Assembly (NCBI RefSeq): GCF_041261445.1
Contig: NZ_JBGCCU010000001.1
Location: 558,001 to 622,000 of the forward strand
Source: Catenulispora sp. EB89
Lineage (GTDB): Bacteria; Actinomycetota; Actinomycetes; Streptomycetales; Catenulisporaceae
Reading direction: 5' to 3'
Length of the DNA: 64,000 nt
A program made the position numbers and the translations under genes. This document shows, in pieces, positions 40,108 through 50,292 of the stretch (positions are counted from its first letter, which is position 1; every line of letters starts with the position of its first letter). Below the pieces are notes generated by a model. That model had not been told where the DNA came from, made no database searches, and saw only the letters and a list, made by a program, of their open reading frames with translations.

Positions 40108-41106
40108 GTGACGGTTCCCGGTGCCCGCCGCGCCGCCGCCGAGTCCGCCCCTGCGATCTCGGCCCGCGGCCTCCGCAAGTCCTTCGGCGCGAAGACCGTG
40201 CTCGACGGCATCGACCTGAGCGTGCCGGCCGGGACGATCCTGGCGCTGCTCGGCCCGAACGGGGCCGGCAAGACCACCGCCGTGCACCTGCTGACCACCT
40301 ACCTGCGGCCGGACGCCGGCGACATCCGGATCGCCGGCCACGATCCGGCGAAGGATCCGCAGGCGGTGCGCCGCGCGATCGGCGTCACCGGCCAGTTCTC
40401 CGCGGTCGACGGCTATCTCACGGGTCGGGAGAACCTGATGCTGATGGCCGACCTGCACCTGCTGCCGAGGGCGGAGGGGCGGCGGCGGGCCGAGGACCTG
40501 CTGGCGCGCTTCGAGCTGACCGAGGCGGCCGACAAGACGGCGGCGACGTACTCCGGGGGGATGAAGCGCAAGCTCGACCTGGCGATGACGCTGGTCGGGA
40601 ACCCGAAGGTGATCTTCCTCGACGAGCCGACCACGGGCCTGGACCCGCGCAGCCGCCGGGTCATGTGGGACATCATCCGCGGGCTGGTCGCGGAGGGGAC
40701 GACCATCCTGCTGACGACGCAGTACCTGGACGAGGCCGACCAACTCGCGCACCGGGTCGCGGTACTCGACGGCGGGCGCGTGGTCGCCGAGGGGACGCCG
40801 GCCGAGCTCAAGACGCGCATCTCCGGCGGGCACATCGAGCTGACCTTCGCCGACCGCGCCGAACTCGACGCCGCCGCGCTGGTGCTCGCCCCGACCGGCC
40901 GCGACGACGACGCGCTCACGCTCCAGCTGGCCGGCGACGGCCGGGTCAGCACCCTGCGGACCCTGCTCCAGCGGCTGGACGACGCCTCGGTCGAGGTCGA
41001 GGCGCTGGCCGTGCACACCCCCGACCTCGACGACGTGTTCTTCGCGCTGACCGGCACGACCGACAAGGCAGATAAGGCCGCCAAGATCGACCAGGAAAGG
41101 GCCTGA
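40108..41106 (+). CDS. ABC transporter ATPase (daunorubicin-resistance DrrA-like)
   Basis: The 332-residue protein has Walker A GPNGAGKTT (near residue 50), the signature YSGGMKRKLDLAMTL and Walker B VIFLDEPTTGLDPRSR. The H-loop lies in TTQYLDEADQL, and a C-terminal extension matches the DrrA type. It powers export by the ABC-2 permease encoded next. GTG at 40108 is chosen because GAGGAG ends eight bases upstream; a GTG at 40099 overlapping the DUF4097 stop is in frame but has its SD too close. Its stop shares one base with the permease start. Confidence 0.93.
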   Translation: MTVPGARRAAAESAPAISARGLRKSFGAKTVLDGIDLSVPAGTILALLGPNGAGKTTAVHLLTTYLRPDAGDIRIAGHDPAKDPQAVRRAIGVTGQFSAVDGYLTGRENLMLMADLHLLPRAEGRRRAEDLLARFELTEAADKTAATYSGGMKRKLDLAMTLVGNPKVIFLDEPTTGLDPRSRRVMWDIIRGLVAEGTTILLTTQYLDEADQLAHRVAVLDGGRVVAEGTPAELKTRISGGHIELTFADRAELDAAALVLAPTGRDDDALTLQLAGDGRVSTLRTLLQRLDDASVEVEALAVHTPDLDDVFFALTGTTDKADKAAKIDQERA

Positions 41107-41957
41107 TGATGAGCGTTCTGACAGTGGCCGACGTCGGCCCCGGCGGCCTCGACACCCGGACCCACGCCTGGGTCCACGCCCGCATCATGCTGCGCCGCAA
41201 CCTGCGCCACATGCTGCGCTACCCGTCGCTGACCCTCATGGTCACCATGATGCCGCTGGTTTTCCTGCTCATGTTCGTCTACGTCTTCGGCGGGACCCTC
41301 GGCTCCGGACTCGGCGGCGGCACCCCGGTCGGCATGCACGGCGGCCGTCAGGCGTACGCCGCCTACGTCGCCCCGGCGATCATCGTGATGGCGGTCGCCG
41401 CCGCCGCGCAGGGCACGGCGATCGCGGTGGCCCAGGACATGACCGAGGGCATCATCGCCCGGTTCCGGACCATGGCCGTGGCCCGCTCCTCGGTGCTGAC
41501 CGGACACGTCGTCGGCGCCGCGATCCAGACCATGGTGAGCGTCACCGTCGTGACGCTGGCCGCCATCGCCGTCGGCTTCCGACCGCACGCGAACGTCGCC
41601 GAGTGGTTCGCCGCCGTCGGCGTGGTCCTCCTGCTCACCTTCGCCGTCACCTGGCTGTGCGTGGGCCTCGGGCTCTCGGCCAAGAGCGTGGAGACCGCCA
41701 GCAACTCGCCGATGTTCCTCATGCTCCTGCCGTTCCTGAGCAGCGGCTTCGTCCCGACCGCCTCGCTGCCCACCGGGATGCGCTGGTTCTCGCAGTACGA
41801 GCCCTTCACCCCGGTCAACGAGACGCTGCGCGGCCTGCTGACCGGTACGAAGATCGGCGACAACCTGGTGATCACGCTCGCCTGGTGCCTCGGCGTGGCG
41901 GTGCTGTCGTACGCCTGGTCGAGGCGGCTGTATGAGCGGGAGCCGAAGGCGAGCTGA
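41106..41957 (+). CDS. ABC-2 type transporter permease (DrrB-like)
   Basis: The 283-residue protein has six hydrophobic segments and the ABC-2 permease pattern. An amphipathic N-terminus (RIMLRRNLRHMLRYPSL) comes first, then a first helix with MMPLVFLLMFVYVFGG, and later FLMLLPFLSSGFVPTASLP before the last loop. It partners the preceding ATPase; the starts and stops overlap (TGATG). The substrate is unknown, probably a hydrophobic compound or lipid-linked molecule. It closes the ribbon-helix-helix/DUF4097/ABC operon and lies 20 bases before purC, which has its own -10 box. Confidence 0.92.
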   Translation: MMSVLTVADVGPGGLDTRTHAWVHARIMLRRNLRHMLRYPSLTLMVTMMPLVFLLMFVYVFGGTLGSGLGGGTPVGMHGGRQAYAAYVAPAIIVMAVAAAAQGTAIAVAQDMTEGIIARFRTMAVARSSVLTGHVVGAAIQTMVSVTVVTLAAIAVGFRPHANVAEWFAAVGVVLLLTFAVTWLCVGLGLSAKSVETASNSPMFLMLLPFLSSGFVPTASLPTGMRWFSQYEPFTPVNETLRGLLTGTKIGDNLVITLAWCLGVAVLSYAWSRRLYEREPKAS

Positions 41958-41965
41958 ACCGCCGG

Positions 41966-41971
41966 TATTCT
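41966..41971 (+). promoter_or_regulatory. purC -10 box, leaderless pattern
   Basis: TATTCT ends six bases before the GTG start of purC, and no SD is present. Confidence 0.4.
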
Positions 41972-41977
41972 GAGCGC

Positions 41978-42865
41978 GTGATCACCGGCCTGAACCACCT
42001 CGCCAGCGGCAAGATCCGTGACCTCTACGCGGTCGGCGACGACCTGCTCCTGGTCGCCTCGGACAAGATCTCGGCCTTCGACTACGTCCTGGAGTCCGAG
42101 ATCCCGGACAAGGGCCGGATCCTGACCCAGCTGTCCATGTGGTGGTTCAAGCAGCTCGCGGACCTGGTGCCGAACCACGTGATCAGCGCCGACGTCGAGG
42201 AGTTCCCGGCCGAGCTGCAGCCCTACAAGGAGGAGCTGCGGGGGCGCTCGATGCTCTGCCGCAAGCTCGCCATGGTGCCGGTGGAGTGCGTGGCGCGCGG
42301 CTACCTGACCGGCTCCGGGCTGGCGGAGTACGAGAAGACCCGCACCGCGAACGGCGTGACGCTGCCGCCCGGGCTGGTCGACGGCTCCCGGCTGGACCGG
42401 CCGATCTTCACTCCGGCGATGAAGGCCGAGCTCGGCGAACACGACGAGAACGTCACCTTCGACGAGATGGCCGAGCGGATCGCCGACCCGGAGCTGGCCG
42501 CGCACCTCAAGGACCTGACGCTGGCGGTCTACTCGCGGGCCCGGGAGATCGCCGAGGAGCGCGGGATCATCCTGGCCGACACGAAGTTCGAGTTCGGGCG
42601 GCTGCGCGGCGGGACCCTGGTCCTGGCCGACGAGGCGCTGACCCCGGACTCCTCCCGGTTCTGGCCGGCTGACGAGTGGAAGCCGGGCCGTACGCAGTCG
42701 TCCTTCGACAAGCAGTACGTCCGCGACTGGCTGACCTCCCCGGCCTCCGGCTGGAACCCGGCGTCCGACACCCCGCCGCCGCTGCTGCCGCCGGAGGTCG
42801 TGCAGGCCACCCGGGCCCGCTATGTCGAGGCCTACGAGCGGCTCACCGGCGTGAAGTTCGACTAG
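41978..42865 (+). CDS. purC: Phosphoribosylaminoimidazole-succinocarboxamide (SAICAR) synthase
   Basis: PurC condenses CAIR with aspartate using ATP, the step before PurB. The 295-residue length fits the type found in actinobacteria. It starts with LASGKIRDLYAVGDDLLLVASDKISAFDYV, the ATP-binding signature, and keeps PVECVARGYLTGSG and LADTKFEFG. GTG at 41978 has no SD but a -10 box six bases upstream. It lies 20 bases after the permease gene, so read-through from that operon is possible too. Confidence 0.97.
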   Translation: MITGLNHLASGKIRDLYAVGDDLLLVASDKISAFDYVLESEIPDKGRILTQLSMWWFKQLADLVPNHVISADVEEFPAELQPYKEELRGRSMLCRKLAMVPVECVARGYLTGSGLAEYEKTRTANGVTLPPGLVDGSRLDRPIFTPAMKAELGEHDENVTFDEMAERIADPELAAHLKDLTLAVYSRAREIAEERGIILADTKFEFGRLRGGTLVLADEALTPDSSRFWPADEWKPGRTQSSFDKQYVRDWLTSPASGWNPASDTPPPLLPPEVVQATRARYVEAYERLTGVKFD

Positions 42866-42886
42866 GAGCCGCAGCTCACGAGGCTG

Positions 42887-42909
42887 GGTCATAGAGGACC
42901 TCTATGACC
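42887..42909. promoter_or_regulatory. Perfect 23-bp palindrome upstream of the TDT carrier gene
   Basis: Arms GGTCATAGAGG and CCTCTATGACC flank a single central A with no mismatch. It lies 22 bases after purC and 54 bases before the preferred start of the carrier gene. It lacks the GC-rich stem and T run of a terminator and looks like a dimer-binding operator. Confidence 0.6.
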
Positions 42910-42962
42910 TCATGTCCAATCGGGGTCTAGTGGCGCCGGGCTTCGCGGGCGAGGCTGGAGCC

Positions 42963-44147
42963 ATGGCGAACACGATCCAGCTTCCAGTGAGTCCCGCGGT
43001 CTCGGCGAGTTCTCGATGGTCCGGCGTGGCGGCGCGCGACGTGTTCCGCCACATCGGCCCGAACTGGTACGCCTCGGTGATGGGCACGGCGATCATCGCC
43101 AACGCCGGCGCCGGACTCCCGGGCTTCGAGCGCGGCGGGCCGCGCGTGGCCGTGACCGTGGTCTGGGCCGCGGCGCTCCTCTGGCTCGCGGTGGTCCTCC
43201 TGGCCCGCGCCGCGCACTGGCGCTGGCACGCCGACCAGGCCCGCCGCGACCTCCTCGACCCGGCGGTCGCGCCGTTCTACGGCTGCCTGTCGATGGCGCT
43301 GACCGCGGTCTCGGCCGGGACGATGATCGTCGGCCGGGCCTGGCTCGGCACCGGCGCGGCGCTCGGTCTGGCCTGGACGCTGTGGCTGGTCGGCACGCTG
43401 ATCGGGCTGGCCACGACGGCCGTGGTGCCGTACCTGATGATGACCCGGCACGAGATCGCCGAGGGCAGCGCCACCCCGGTCTGGCTGCTGCCGATCGTCG
43501 CGCCGATGGTCTCGGCCGCCACCGGCCCGCAGCTGATCCCGCACGTCGCGGCCGGCCAGCTCCGCGAGACGATGCTGCTCGGCTGCTATGCGATGTTCGG
43601 CATCAGCCTGCTGGCCACCATGATCATCCTGCCGGTGGTCGTTTCCCGGCTGGTGCACCACAAGCCCCGGTGGAGCGTGGCCGCGCCCGGCCTGTTCCTG
43701 GTGCTGGGCCCGCTGGGCCAGTCGGTGACCGCGGTGAACAACCTCGCCGACGCCGGGCAGGGCGTCGTGAGCCCGCAACTGGCCGCGGCCCTGAAGCCGT
43801 TCGCGGTGCTCTACGGCGTGCCGGTGCTCGGCTTCGCGATGATCTGGCTGGTGCTGGCCCTGCTGGTGGTCCTCGAAGCCCGGCGCGACGGCCTGCCGTT
43901 CGCGCTGACCTGGTGGGCGTTCACCTTCCCGATCGGCACCTGTGTGACCGGAGCCACGGGGCTGTGGCACCACACCGGTCTGGCCGCCTACGCGTGGCTG
44001 GCCTGCGGGCTCTATGCGCTGCTCGTCGCCGCGTGGGGCGTGATCGCGGCACGTACGCTGCGCGGGGCCGTGTCGGGTGAGCTTCTGCTCAAGCGGCCGG
44101 AGGCACGCATAACCCCCGGTAGAATCGGGATCACCGCCATCCAATAG
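42963..44147 (+). CDS. TDT-family membrane carrier (tellurite resistance/dicarboxylate/SLAC1-like)
   Basis: The 394-residue protein has ten evenly spaced hydrophobic segments. It has the family's opening pattern RDVFRHIGPNWYASVMGTAIIANAG and a later WWAFTFPIGTCVTGATGLWHH stretch. The family includes malate/C4-dicarboxylate carriers, sulfite exporters and anion channels, and the substrate here is open. ATG at 42963 has GGAG six bases upstream; an ATG at 42912, directly after the palindrome, is in frame. It sits between purC and purS but shows no metabolic link to them. Confidence 0.85.
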   Translation: MANTIQLPVSPAVSASSRWSGVAARDVFRHIGPNWYASVMGTAIIANAGAGLPGFERGGPRVAVTVVWAAALLWLAVVLLARAAHWRWHADQARRDLLDPAVAPFYGCLSMALTAVSAGTMIVGRAWLGTGAALGLAWTLWLVGTLIGLATTAVVPYLMMTRHEIAEGSATPVWLLPIVAPMVSAATGPQLIPHVAAGQLRETMLLGCYAMFGISLLATMIILPVVVSRLVHHKPRWSVAAPGLFLVLGPLGQSVTAVNNLADAGQGVVSPQLAAALKPFAVLYGVPVLGFAMIWLVLALLVVLEARRDGLPFALTWWAFTFPIGTCVTGATGLWHHTGLAAYAWLACGLYALLVAAWGVIAARTLRGAVSGELLLKRPEARITPGRIGITAIQ

Positions 44148-44189
44148 CCCCGGCGCGGACGTGCCGCGGCTGAAGCAATGGGAGTACCT

Positions 44190-44462
44190 GTGGCCCGCGT
44201 CCTCGTCGACGTCATGCTCAAGCCCGAGATCCTCGACCCCCAGGGCCAGGCGGTGCAGCGCGCACTTCCTCGCATGGGCTTCGACTCCGTCACCAACGTC
44301 CGCCAGGGCAAGCGCTTCGTGCTCGACCTCGCCGACGCCGACCCGGCCACCCTGCGGGCCACCGCCGAGCAGATGGCCGAGAAGCTGCTCGCCAACACCG
44401 TGATCGAGGACTTCCACGTCACCGTGCTGGACGAGGCCGGCGAGACCGGCGAGAGCGCCTGA
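44190..44462 (+). CDS. purS: FGAM synthase small subunit PurS
   Basis: The 90-residue protein starts [22 protein letters not shown], the PurS signature, and folds as a small alpha/beta dimer that bridges PurQ and PurL and helps transfer ammonia. GTG at 44190 is preferred over the ATG at 44178 because GGGAG lies six bases upstream and the product then matches the usual start. Its stop overlaps the purQ start by one base. Confidence 0.95.
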   Translation: MARVLVDVMLKPEILDPQGQAVQRALPRMGFDSVTNVRQGKRFVLDLADADPATLRATAEQMAEKLLANTVIEDFHVTVLDEAGETGESA

Positions 44463-45166
44463 TGCCCGCCCGCATCGGCGTCGTCACCTTCCCCGGCACC
44501 CTGGACGACCAGCAGGCGCTGCGCGCCGCCGCGGCGGTCGGGGCCGAGCCGGTGGCGCTCTGGCACAAGGAGCAGAACCTGCACCAGGTCGACGCGGTCG
44601 TGCTTCCCGGTGGCTTCTCCTACGGCGACTACCTGCGCGCCGGCGCCATCGCCCGGTTCTCCCCGGTGATGGACACGATCATCGACGCGGCCCGCGGTGG
44701 GCTGCCGGTCCTGGGCATCTGCAACGGCTTCCAGGTGCTGTGCGAGGCGCACCTGCTGGAAGGCGCGATGATCCGCAACGGCGACCTGCACTTCATCAAC
44801 CGCGACGTGACCCTGCGGATCGAGAACAACCGCACGGCGTGGACCTCGGACTACGAGGTCGGCGCCGAGGCCGTCATCCCGATCAAGAACGTGGACGGCC
44901 GCTTCGTCGCCGACGCGCACACCCTCGACGCGCTGGAGGCCGAGGGCCGCGTGCTGGCGCGCTATGTGGCGAACCCCAACGGCGCCGCGCGGGACATCGC
45001 CGGCATCACCAACGCCGCCGGGAACGTGGTCGGCCTGATGCCGCACCCCGAGTACGCCATCGACGACCTGACCGGCCCCGCTGGGTTCATTGAGAATCGC
45101 AGGGTCCCGGGCACCGACGGCCTGCCGTTCTTCACCTCGATCCTCAAGAGCTTGGTTTCCGCATGA
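44462..45166 (+). CDS. purQ: FGAM synthase glutaminase subunit PurQ
   Basis: PurQ is the class I glutamine amidotransferase that supplies ammonia to PurL for converting FGAR to FGAM. The 234-residue protein has the nucleophile in [10 protein letters not shown], the oxyanion-side motif [15 protein letters not shown], and the His-x-Glu pair in MPHPEYAID. Start and stop codons overlap purS (TGATG) and purL (ATGA), so the three subunits are translated in step. Confidence 0.97.
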   Translation: MPARIGVVTFPGTLDDQQALRAAAAVGAEPVALWHKEQNLHQVDAVVLPGGFSYGDYLRAGAIARFSPVMDTIIDAARGGLPVLGICNGFQVLCEAHLLEGAMIRNGDLHFINRDVTLRIENNRTAWTSDYEVGAEAVIPIKNVDGRFVADAHTLDALEAEGRVLARYVANPNGAARDIAGITNAAGNVVGLMPHPEYAIDDLTGPAGFIENRRVPGTDGLPFFTSILKSLVSA

Positions 45167-47526
45167 GCACCGGCAACTCCTCCGAGAACGTCTTCGACAC
45201 GACTGACGTGTTCGTGGACACTGCGGTCGCGTTCGACACCGTCGCCAAGGCCGCCGAGACCCCCGACGTGAAGCAGCCGTTCCGCGAGCTCGGCATGACC
45301 GAGGACGAGTACCTGCGCGTCCGCGAGATCCTGGGCCGCCGCCCCAGCTCCTCGGAGCTGGCCATGTACTCGGTCATGTGGTCCGAGCACTGTTCCTACA
45401 AGTCCTCCCGGGTGCACCTGAAGCAGTTCGGCGAGAAGGCCCCGAAGACCGCCGCGCTGCTGGTCGGCCCGGGCGAGAACGCCGGCGTCGTGGACGTCGG
45501 CGAGGGCCTGGCCGTCACCTTCAAGGTGGAGTCGCACAACCACCCCTCCTACGTCGAGCCCTACCAGGGCGCGGCGACCGGGGTCGGCGGCATCGTGCGC
45601 GACATCCTCACCATGGGCGCCCGCCCGATCGGCGTCATGGACCCGCTGCGCTTCGGCCCCGCCGACGCCCCGGACACCGCGCGGGTGCTGCCCGGCGTGG
45701 TGGCCGGCATCGGCGGCTACGGCAACTGCCTGGGCGTGCCGAACATCGGCGGCGAGATCGTCTTCGACCCCTGCTACCTGGGCAACCCGCTGGTGAACGC
45801 GCTGTGCGTGGGCGTCATGCGGGCCGACGAGATCAAGCTCGCCAAGGCCCCGGGCCCGGGCAACCAGGTGATCCTGTTCGGCGCCCGCACCGGCGGCGAC
45901 GGCATCGGCGGCGCCTCGGTGCTGGCCAGCGCCACCTTCGACGAGGACGGGCCGGCCAAGCGGCCCTCCGTCCAGGTCGGCGACCCGTTCATGGAGAAGG
46001 TGCTCATCGAGTGCTGCCTGGAGATCTTCGCGGCCGACCTGGTCGTGGGCATCCAGGACCTGGGCGCGGCCGGGCTCACCTGCTCCACCACCGAGCTGGC
46101 CGCGGCCGGCACCGGCGGCATGGACGTGCGGCTGGACCTGGCTCCGCTGCGCGACTCGACGCTGACCCCTGAGGAAGTCCTCATGTCGGAGTCGCAGGAG
46201 CGGATGATGGCCGTGGTCGAGCCGGCCAAGGTCGAGGCGTTCCTGGCGGTCTGCGAGAAGTGGGACGTCACCGCGACCGCGCTCGGCGAGGTCACCGACA
46301 CCGGCCGGCTGCGCATGTGGTGGCACGGCGAGATCATCGTGGACGTGCCGCCGCGGACCCTGGCGCACGAGGGCCCGGTGTACAACCGGCCGTTCGCGCG
46401 GCCGGAGTGGCAGGACGCGCTCCAGGCCGACGTGCCGACCGCTTCTCGGCTGAAGCGGCCGGGGAACGCGGCCGAACTGCGCGAGACGCTGCTGCGCCTG
46501 GTCGGCTCGCCGAACCTGGCCGACAAGACCTGGGCTGTGGAGCAGTACGACCACCGCGTCCAGGGCAACACCGTCCTCGGGCACGGCGAGGACTCCGGGA
46601 TGGTCCGGCTGGACGCCGCGCTGCCGGGCACCTCGCTCGGCGTGGCGCTGTCCACGGACGGCAACGGCCGCTTCACCAAGCTCGACCCGTACCAGGGCGC
46701 GCAGCTGGCGCTGGCCGAGGCCTACCGCAACGTGGCCGCCACCGGCGCCAAGCCGCTGGCCGTCACCGACTGCCTGAACTTCGGCTCGCCGGAGGACCCG
46801 GACGTCATGTGGCAGTTCGCCGAGGCCTGCCGCGGCCTGGCCGACGCCTGCCTGGAGCTGGGGACCCCGGTCACCGGCGGCAACGTGTCGTTCTACAACC
46901 AGACCGGCGAGCTGAACATCCACCCGACCCCGGTGGTCGGCGTGCTCGGCGTCATCGACGACGTCGACCGCCGCACCCGCAGCGCCTTCGAGCGCGAGGG
47001 CGAGATCCTGCTGCTGCTCGGCGACACCCGCGACGAGTTCGGCGGCTCGGAATGGGCGCACGAGGTCCACGGCCACCTCGGCGGCCTGCCCCCGCGCCTG
47101 GACCTGAACCGCGAGAAGGTGCTCGGCGAGGTGCTGATCGCCGGCTCGCGCGACGGCATGCTCTCGGCGGCGCACGACCTGTCCGACGGCGGCCTGGCGC
47201 AGGCGGTCGTGGAGAGCTGCCTGCGCGGCGGCCACGGCGCCCGCCTGGTGCTGCCGGAGACGGACGCGGACGGCGGTGCGCTGGACCCGTTCGTCGCGCT
47301 GTTCTCCGAGTCGGCCGGCCGCGCGCTGGTCGCGGTCCCGCGCAGCGAGGAGCTGCGGTTCACCGACATGTGCGTGGCGCGCGGGCTGCCGGTGGCGCGC
47401 GTGGGCGTCGTGGACGGCGACACCCTGGAGGTGCAGGGGCAGTTCACGGTGCCGATGGCCGAGCTGCGCGCGGCGCACGAGGCGCCGTTCCGGAAGCTGT
47501 TCGGGCACTCGGTGGTGGACGCCTGA
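45163..47526 (+). CDS. purL: FGAM synthase large subunit PurL
   Basis: The 787-residue protein is the small-type PurL that works with separate PurS and PurQ, rather than the 1300-residue fused form. It has [12 protein letters not shown] near the N-terminus, a first ATP/metal site around [22 protein letters not shown], and the paired half near [13 protein letters not shown] and [13 protein letters not shown]. The start overlaps purQ by four bases. The enzyme amidates FGAR using ATP. An intrinsic terminator follows after 57 bases. Confidence 0.97.
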   Translation: MSTGNSSENVFDTTDVFVDTAVAFDTVAKAAETPDVKQPFRELGMTEDEYLRVREILGRRPSSSELAMYSVMWSEHCSYKSSRVHLKQFGEKAPKTAALLVGPGENAGVVDVGEGLAVTFKVESHNHPSYVEPYQGAATGVGGIVRDILTMGARPIGVMDPLRFGPADAPDTARVLPGVVAGIGGYGNCLGVPNIGGEIVFDPCYLGNPLVNALCVGVMRADEIKLAKAPGPGNQVILFGARTGGDGIGGASVLASATFDEDGPAKRPSVQVGDPFMEKVLIECCLEIFAADLVVGIQDLGAAGLTCSTTELAAAGTGGMDVRLDLAPLRDSTLTPEEVLMSESQERMMAVVEPAKVEAFLAVCEKWDVTATALGEVTDTGRLRMWWHGEIIVDVPPRTLAHEGPVYNRPFARPEWQDALQADVPTASRLKRPGNAAELRETLLRLVGSPNLADKTWAVEQYDHRVQGNTVLGHGEDSGMVRLDAALPGTSLGVALSTDGNGRFTKLDPYQGAQLALAEAYRNVAATGAKPLAVTDCLNFGSPEDPDVMWQFAEACRGLADACLELGTPVTGGNVSFYNQTGELNIHPTPVVGVLGVIDDVDRRTRSAFEREGEILLLLGDTRDEFGGSEWAHEVHGHLGGLPPRLDLNREKVLGEVLIAGSRDGMLSAAHDLSDGGLAQAVVESCLRGGHGARLVLPETDADGGALDPFVALFSESAGRALVAVPRSEELRFTDMCVARGLPVARVGVVDGDTLEVQGQFTVPMAELRAAHEAPFRKLFGHSVVDA

Positions 47527-47583
47527 GGGAGACCTCTGACGGTCGGCCTCTCACGGTAGACGTCTGACGTAGGAAGATACGCC

Positions 47584-47612
47584 AAAGGACCCCTGCTCAG
47601 CGGGGGTCCTTT
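47584..47612 (+). terminator. purSQL terminator
   Basis: Perfect 10-bp arms AAAGGACCCC and GGGGTCCTTT flank a nine-base loop. It is a clear intrinsic terminator shape that may work in both directions. Confidence 0.85.
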
Positions 47613-47665
47613 AGCTATAGCGTTCGAGCGTTTTCTCGTCATTCTCATCCGGGGAGGGTGCGCCT

Positions 47666-50221
47666 ATGCGCGCGCAGAGACTGTCGGTCATGGCTGTGGG
47701 GGCCTTGGCCGTCTTGGGGGCGGTTCCTTACACGGCGGTGCCGGCTCAGGCCGCTACGGCTGCGATGTCCGCGGCGGCACCGGCCACGACGCCGGAGCCC
47801 GCGACGGAGCTGATTCTTGAAGGTCAGCCTGGCGACGCTGCCACCGCCGGGTACACCGGCATCGTCTCGTCACCGTCGGCGATCACGGCGCAGGGTATCC
47901 AGCACGCTCAAACACCTTCGCTCGGCACGAGCATCTACTTCACGGCCACAATGCCCGGGACGGTAAGCAGTCCCAACGGGCTCTATTTCCAGGGCTGGTT
48001 GGTGTCTTCGCCCGGCGTCGACTTGGCTGCGGGCCAGACCTACACCTACAACGGTCATCCCGATGATCCTTATGTGGCGACCAGGGGGTTGGGTGCCACG
48101 GACGACTGCCCCGATTCCAGCGGCGGCAGTTTCACCATTGATCAGCTTGCCTACTCGAACGGTACGCTGACACAGCTCGAAGCGGTCTTCACCGAGACGT
48201 GCAACGGCCTCCTGGCGTCCCAGGGTGTGATCAGGTACAACGCCACCGGCCCGCTCCCGCCCGGCGCGCCCACGGGCCAGCCGCTGCCGGCCGGCCAGGG
48301 CACGGTCGCCCCGCTGACCTTCCGGCGCGGCACGGCGATCATCTCCGCGCCGACCGGGGCGGTGAACGGTCAGACGCTGGCGACCGTCTCGTCGGAGTCT
48401 GAGGGCCGGACCACGTGGAACCCGCTGGGCACACGGCTGCTCTACAGCTCCGACCCCGGCCTGTCCACGGTGCACCCGGACGGGACCGGCGCCGCGCCGC
48501 TGACCGAGAAGGCCGGTGCGGGCCCGAAGGACACCGAGCCGGCCGAGAGCTGGGACGGTTCGGTCGTCGCTTTCGTCCAGGGCGACGGGGCGGGCATCGC
48601 CAACCTGGTCACCGAGAACACCGACGGGACCATGGCCGGCGACGCCTACCGGCTCCCGCTCGGCGCCTCCTGCCAGCAGGAGCACAGCCCGAGCTTCGGG
48701 GGCGACGGGTCGCTGATCTACGAGTGCGACAACGGCGGCGCCCCGGCGACGTACCGGCTCGCCGGCGGCAGCTCTTCCCAGTTGATCCCGAACGCGGCGC
48801 AGCCCACGTTCTCCAACGACGGCACGAAGATCGCCTTCGTCCGGCCGGACAGCCACGGCATCGCGCAGATCTTCACCGCGAACGCCGACGGCAGCGGCGT
48901 CACGCAGGTGTCGCAGGACCGGAACGGCGCGAGCAAGCCGGCCTGGTCCGGGGATGGCAAGTACCTGGCGTACTCCAACGCCACGTTCCACGAGATCTTC
49001 GAGATCCCCTCGGGCGGCGGCGCGCCGGTCGGCAGCATCCCCGACGCCGACGACCCGGACTTCACCCCGCCGGTCGTGGACTCGCAGATCGTCCGAGAGG
49101 GCGGCAGCGACCGCGTCGGCACCGCCGTCGCGGCCTCGCAGCTGAACTTCGCCGACCACGGCGCCGCCGACCGGACCCGGCCGCAGGCCGGCGCGGTCGT
49201 GCTGGCGCGCAGCGACACCTTCGCCGACGCGCTCGGCGGCTCGGCGCTGGCGGTGCGGACGAACGCGCCGCTGCTGATCACCGGCTCGGCGGCGCTGAAC
49301 CCGGCGGTGAAGACCGAGATCGGCCGCGTCCTCGCACCCGGCGGAACGGTCTATCTGCTCGGCGGGACGCAGGCGCTGTCCCCGGCGGTGGCCTCGGCGC
49401 TGTCCCGCTACCACGTCGTGCGGCTGGCCGGCGACACCCGCTACGGCACCGCCGTGGCCATCGCCAAGGCGGTCAACCCGCACCCGAGCACGGTGATGAT
49501 CGCGACCGGAGCCCTGTTCCCGGACGCGCTGGCAGCCGGCGCGACCGGCCAGCCGGTCCTGCTGACCGACGGCGCCGCGATGCCGAAGGAGACGGCGGCC
49601 TACCTCAACACCCTGAACCCGGACCCGGCCTCCGGCGGCACCGAACTGGTCACCATCGGCGGCCCCGGCGACGCGGCACTGATCTCGGCGTACAAGGCGT
49701 ACAAGATGCCGTCCTGGCCCTCGGAGATCCGCCGCCGCGTCCTGGCCGGCGCCGACCGCTACTCCACGGCCCTGCTGGTCGCCCGCACCTACTTCAGCGG
49801 CAACACCAACATCGCCCTGGCCACCGGCAGCACCTGGCCGGACGCCCTCTCCGGCGGCGCGATGATCGGCCTGCGCGGCGGCCCCCTGCTGCTCACGGCG
49901 CCCACCGGCATCAGCCCGGCGGTGCTGTCCTACCTGAACAGCCAGTCGGCCAGCCTGTACGACCTGTTCCTGATGGGCGGCCCGGCGGCCCTGCCGAACG
50001 GCATCGCCCAGCAGGCGGCCGGCGTGATCGGGCTGCCCGGCCACGTCCGGATCGGCGGCGCCTTCGCGGCGGCTGCCGAGCTCGGTGGCGGGGCGAAGAG
50101 CGGCGCGAAGAGCGACGCGAAGGGTGCGGCGCAGGGCGGCGCGAAGGGTGACGCGGTCGGCGAGGCGAAGGTCGGCGTGGGGGACGCCGGCGAGGTGTCT
50201 TCGGTGTCGCGTGCGGGCTGA
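47666..50221 (+). CDS. Secreted protein with beta-propeller-like region, cell-wall-binding repeats and a Lys/Gly/Ala tail
   Basis: The 851-residue protein has a Sec signal peptide (cleavage near AQAATA) and an N-terminal beta-rich domain (about 40-210) not present in its paralogue at 36340. A TolB/WD40-like region follows (about 230-470). Three cell-wall-binding repeat 2 modules (about 475-800) come next, with REGGSDRVGTA, LAGDTRYGTA and LAGADRYSTA openings. The C-terminus is a low-complexity run alternating AKS, AKG and GGAKGDA. ATG at 47666 follows GGGGAGGG. It is probably wall-anchored and may bind a surface ligand. No enzyme motif is seen. Confidence 0.88.
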   Translation: MRAQRLSVMAVGALAVLGAVPYTAVPAQAATAAMSAAAPATTPEPATELILEGQPGDAATAGYTGIVSSPSAITAQGIQHAQTPSLGTSIYFTATMPGTVSSPNGLYFQGWLVSSPGVDLAAGQTYTYNGHPDDPYVATRGLGATDDCPDSSGGSFTIDQLAYSNGTLTQLEAVFTETCNGLLASQGVIRYNATGPLPPGAPTGQPLPAGQGTVAPLTFRRGTAIISAPTGAVNGQTLATVSSESEGRTTWNPLGTRLLYSSDPGLSTVHPDGTGAAPLTEKAGAGPKDTEPAESWDGSVVAFVQGDGAGIANLVTENTDGTMAGDAYRLPLGASCQQEHSPSFGGDGSLIYECDNGGAPATYRLAGGSSSQLIPNAAQPTFSNDGTKIAFVRPDSHGIAQIFTANADGSGVTQVSQDRNGASKPAWSGDGKYLAYSNATFHEIFEIPSGGGAPVGSIPDADDPDFTPPVVDSQIVREGGSDRVGTAVAASQLNFADHGAADRTRPQAGAVVLARSDTFADALGGSALAVRTNAPLLITGSAALNPAVKTEIGRVLAPGGTVYLLGGTQALSPAVASALSRYHVVRLAGDTRYGTAVAIAKAVNPHPSTVMIATGALFPDALAAGATGQPVLLTDGAAMPKETAAYLNTLNPDPASGGTELVTIGGPGDAALISAYKAYKMPSWPSEIRRRVLAGADRYSTALLVARTYFSGNTNIALATGSTWPDALSGGAMIGLRGGPLLLTAPTGISPAVLSYLNSQSASLYDLFLMGGPAALPNGIAQQAAGVIGLPGHVRIGGAFAAAAELGGGAKSGAKSDAKGAAQGGAKGDAVGEAKVGVGDAGEVSSVSRAG

Positions 50222-50292
50222 GCTCGCGAGCTGACAGAGGTCGCCGCCTTCCGGGTCCGCAGGGACGAGCCGCACTGAAGAGGACGAGAACG

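Noticed and set aside
44962-47508. 848-residue open frame opposite purL
   Set aside because: Antisense shadow of purL with no recognisable domain.
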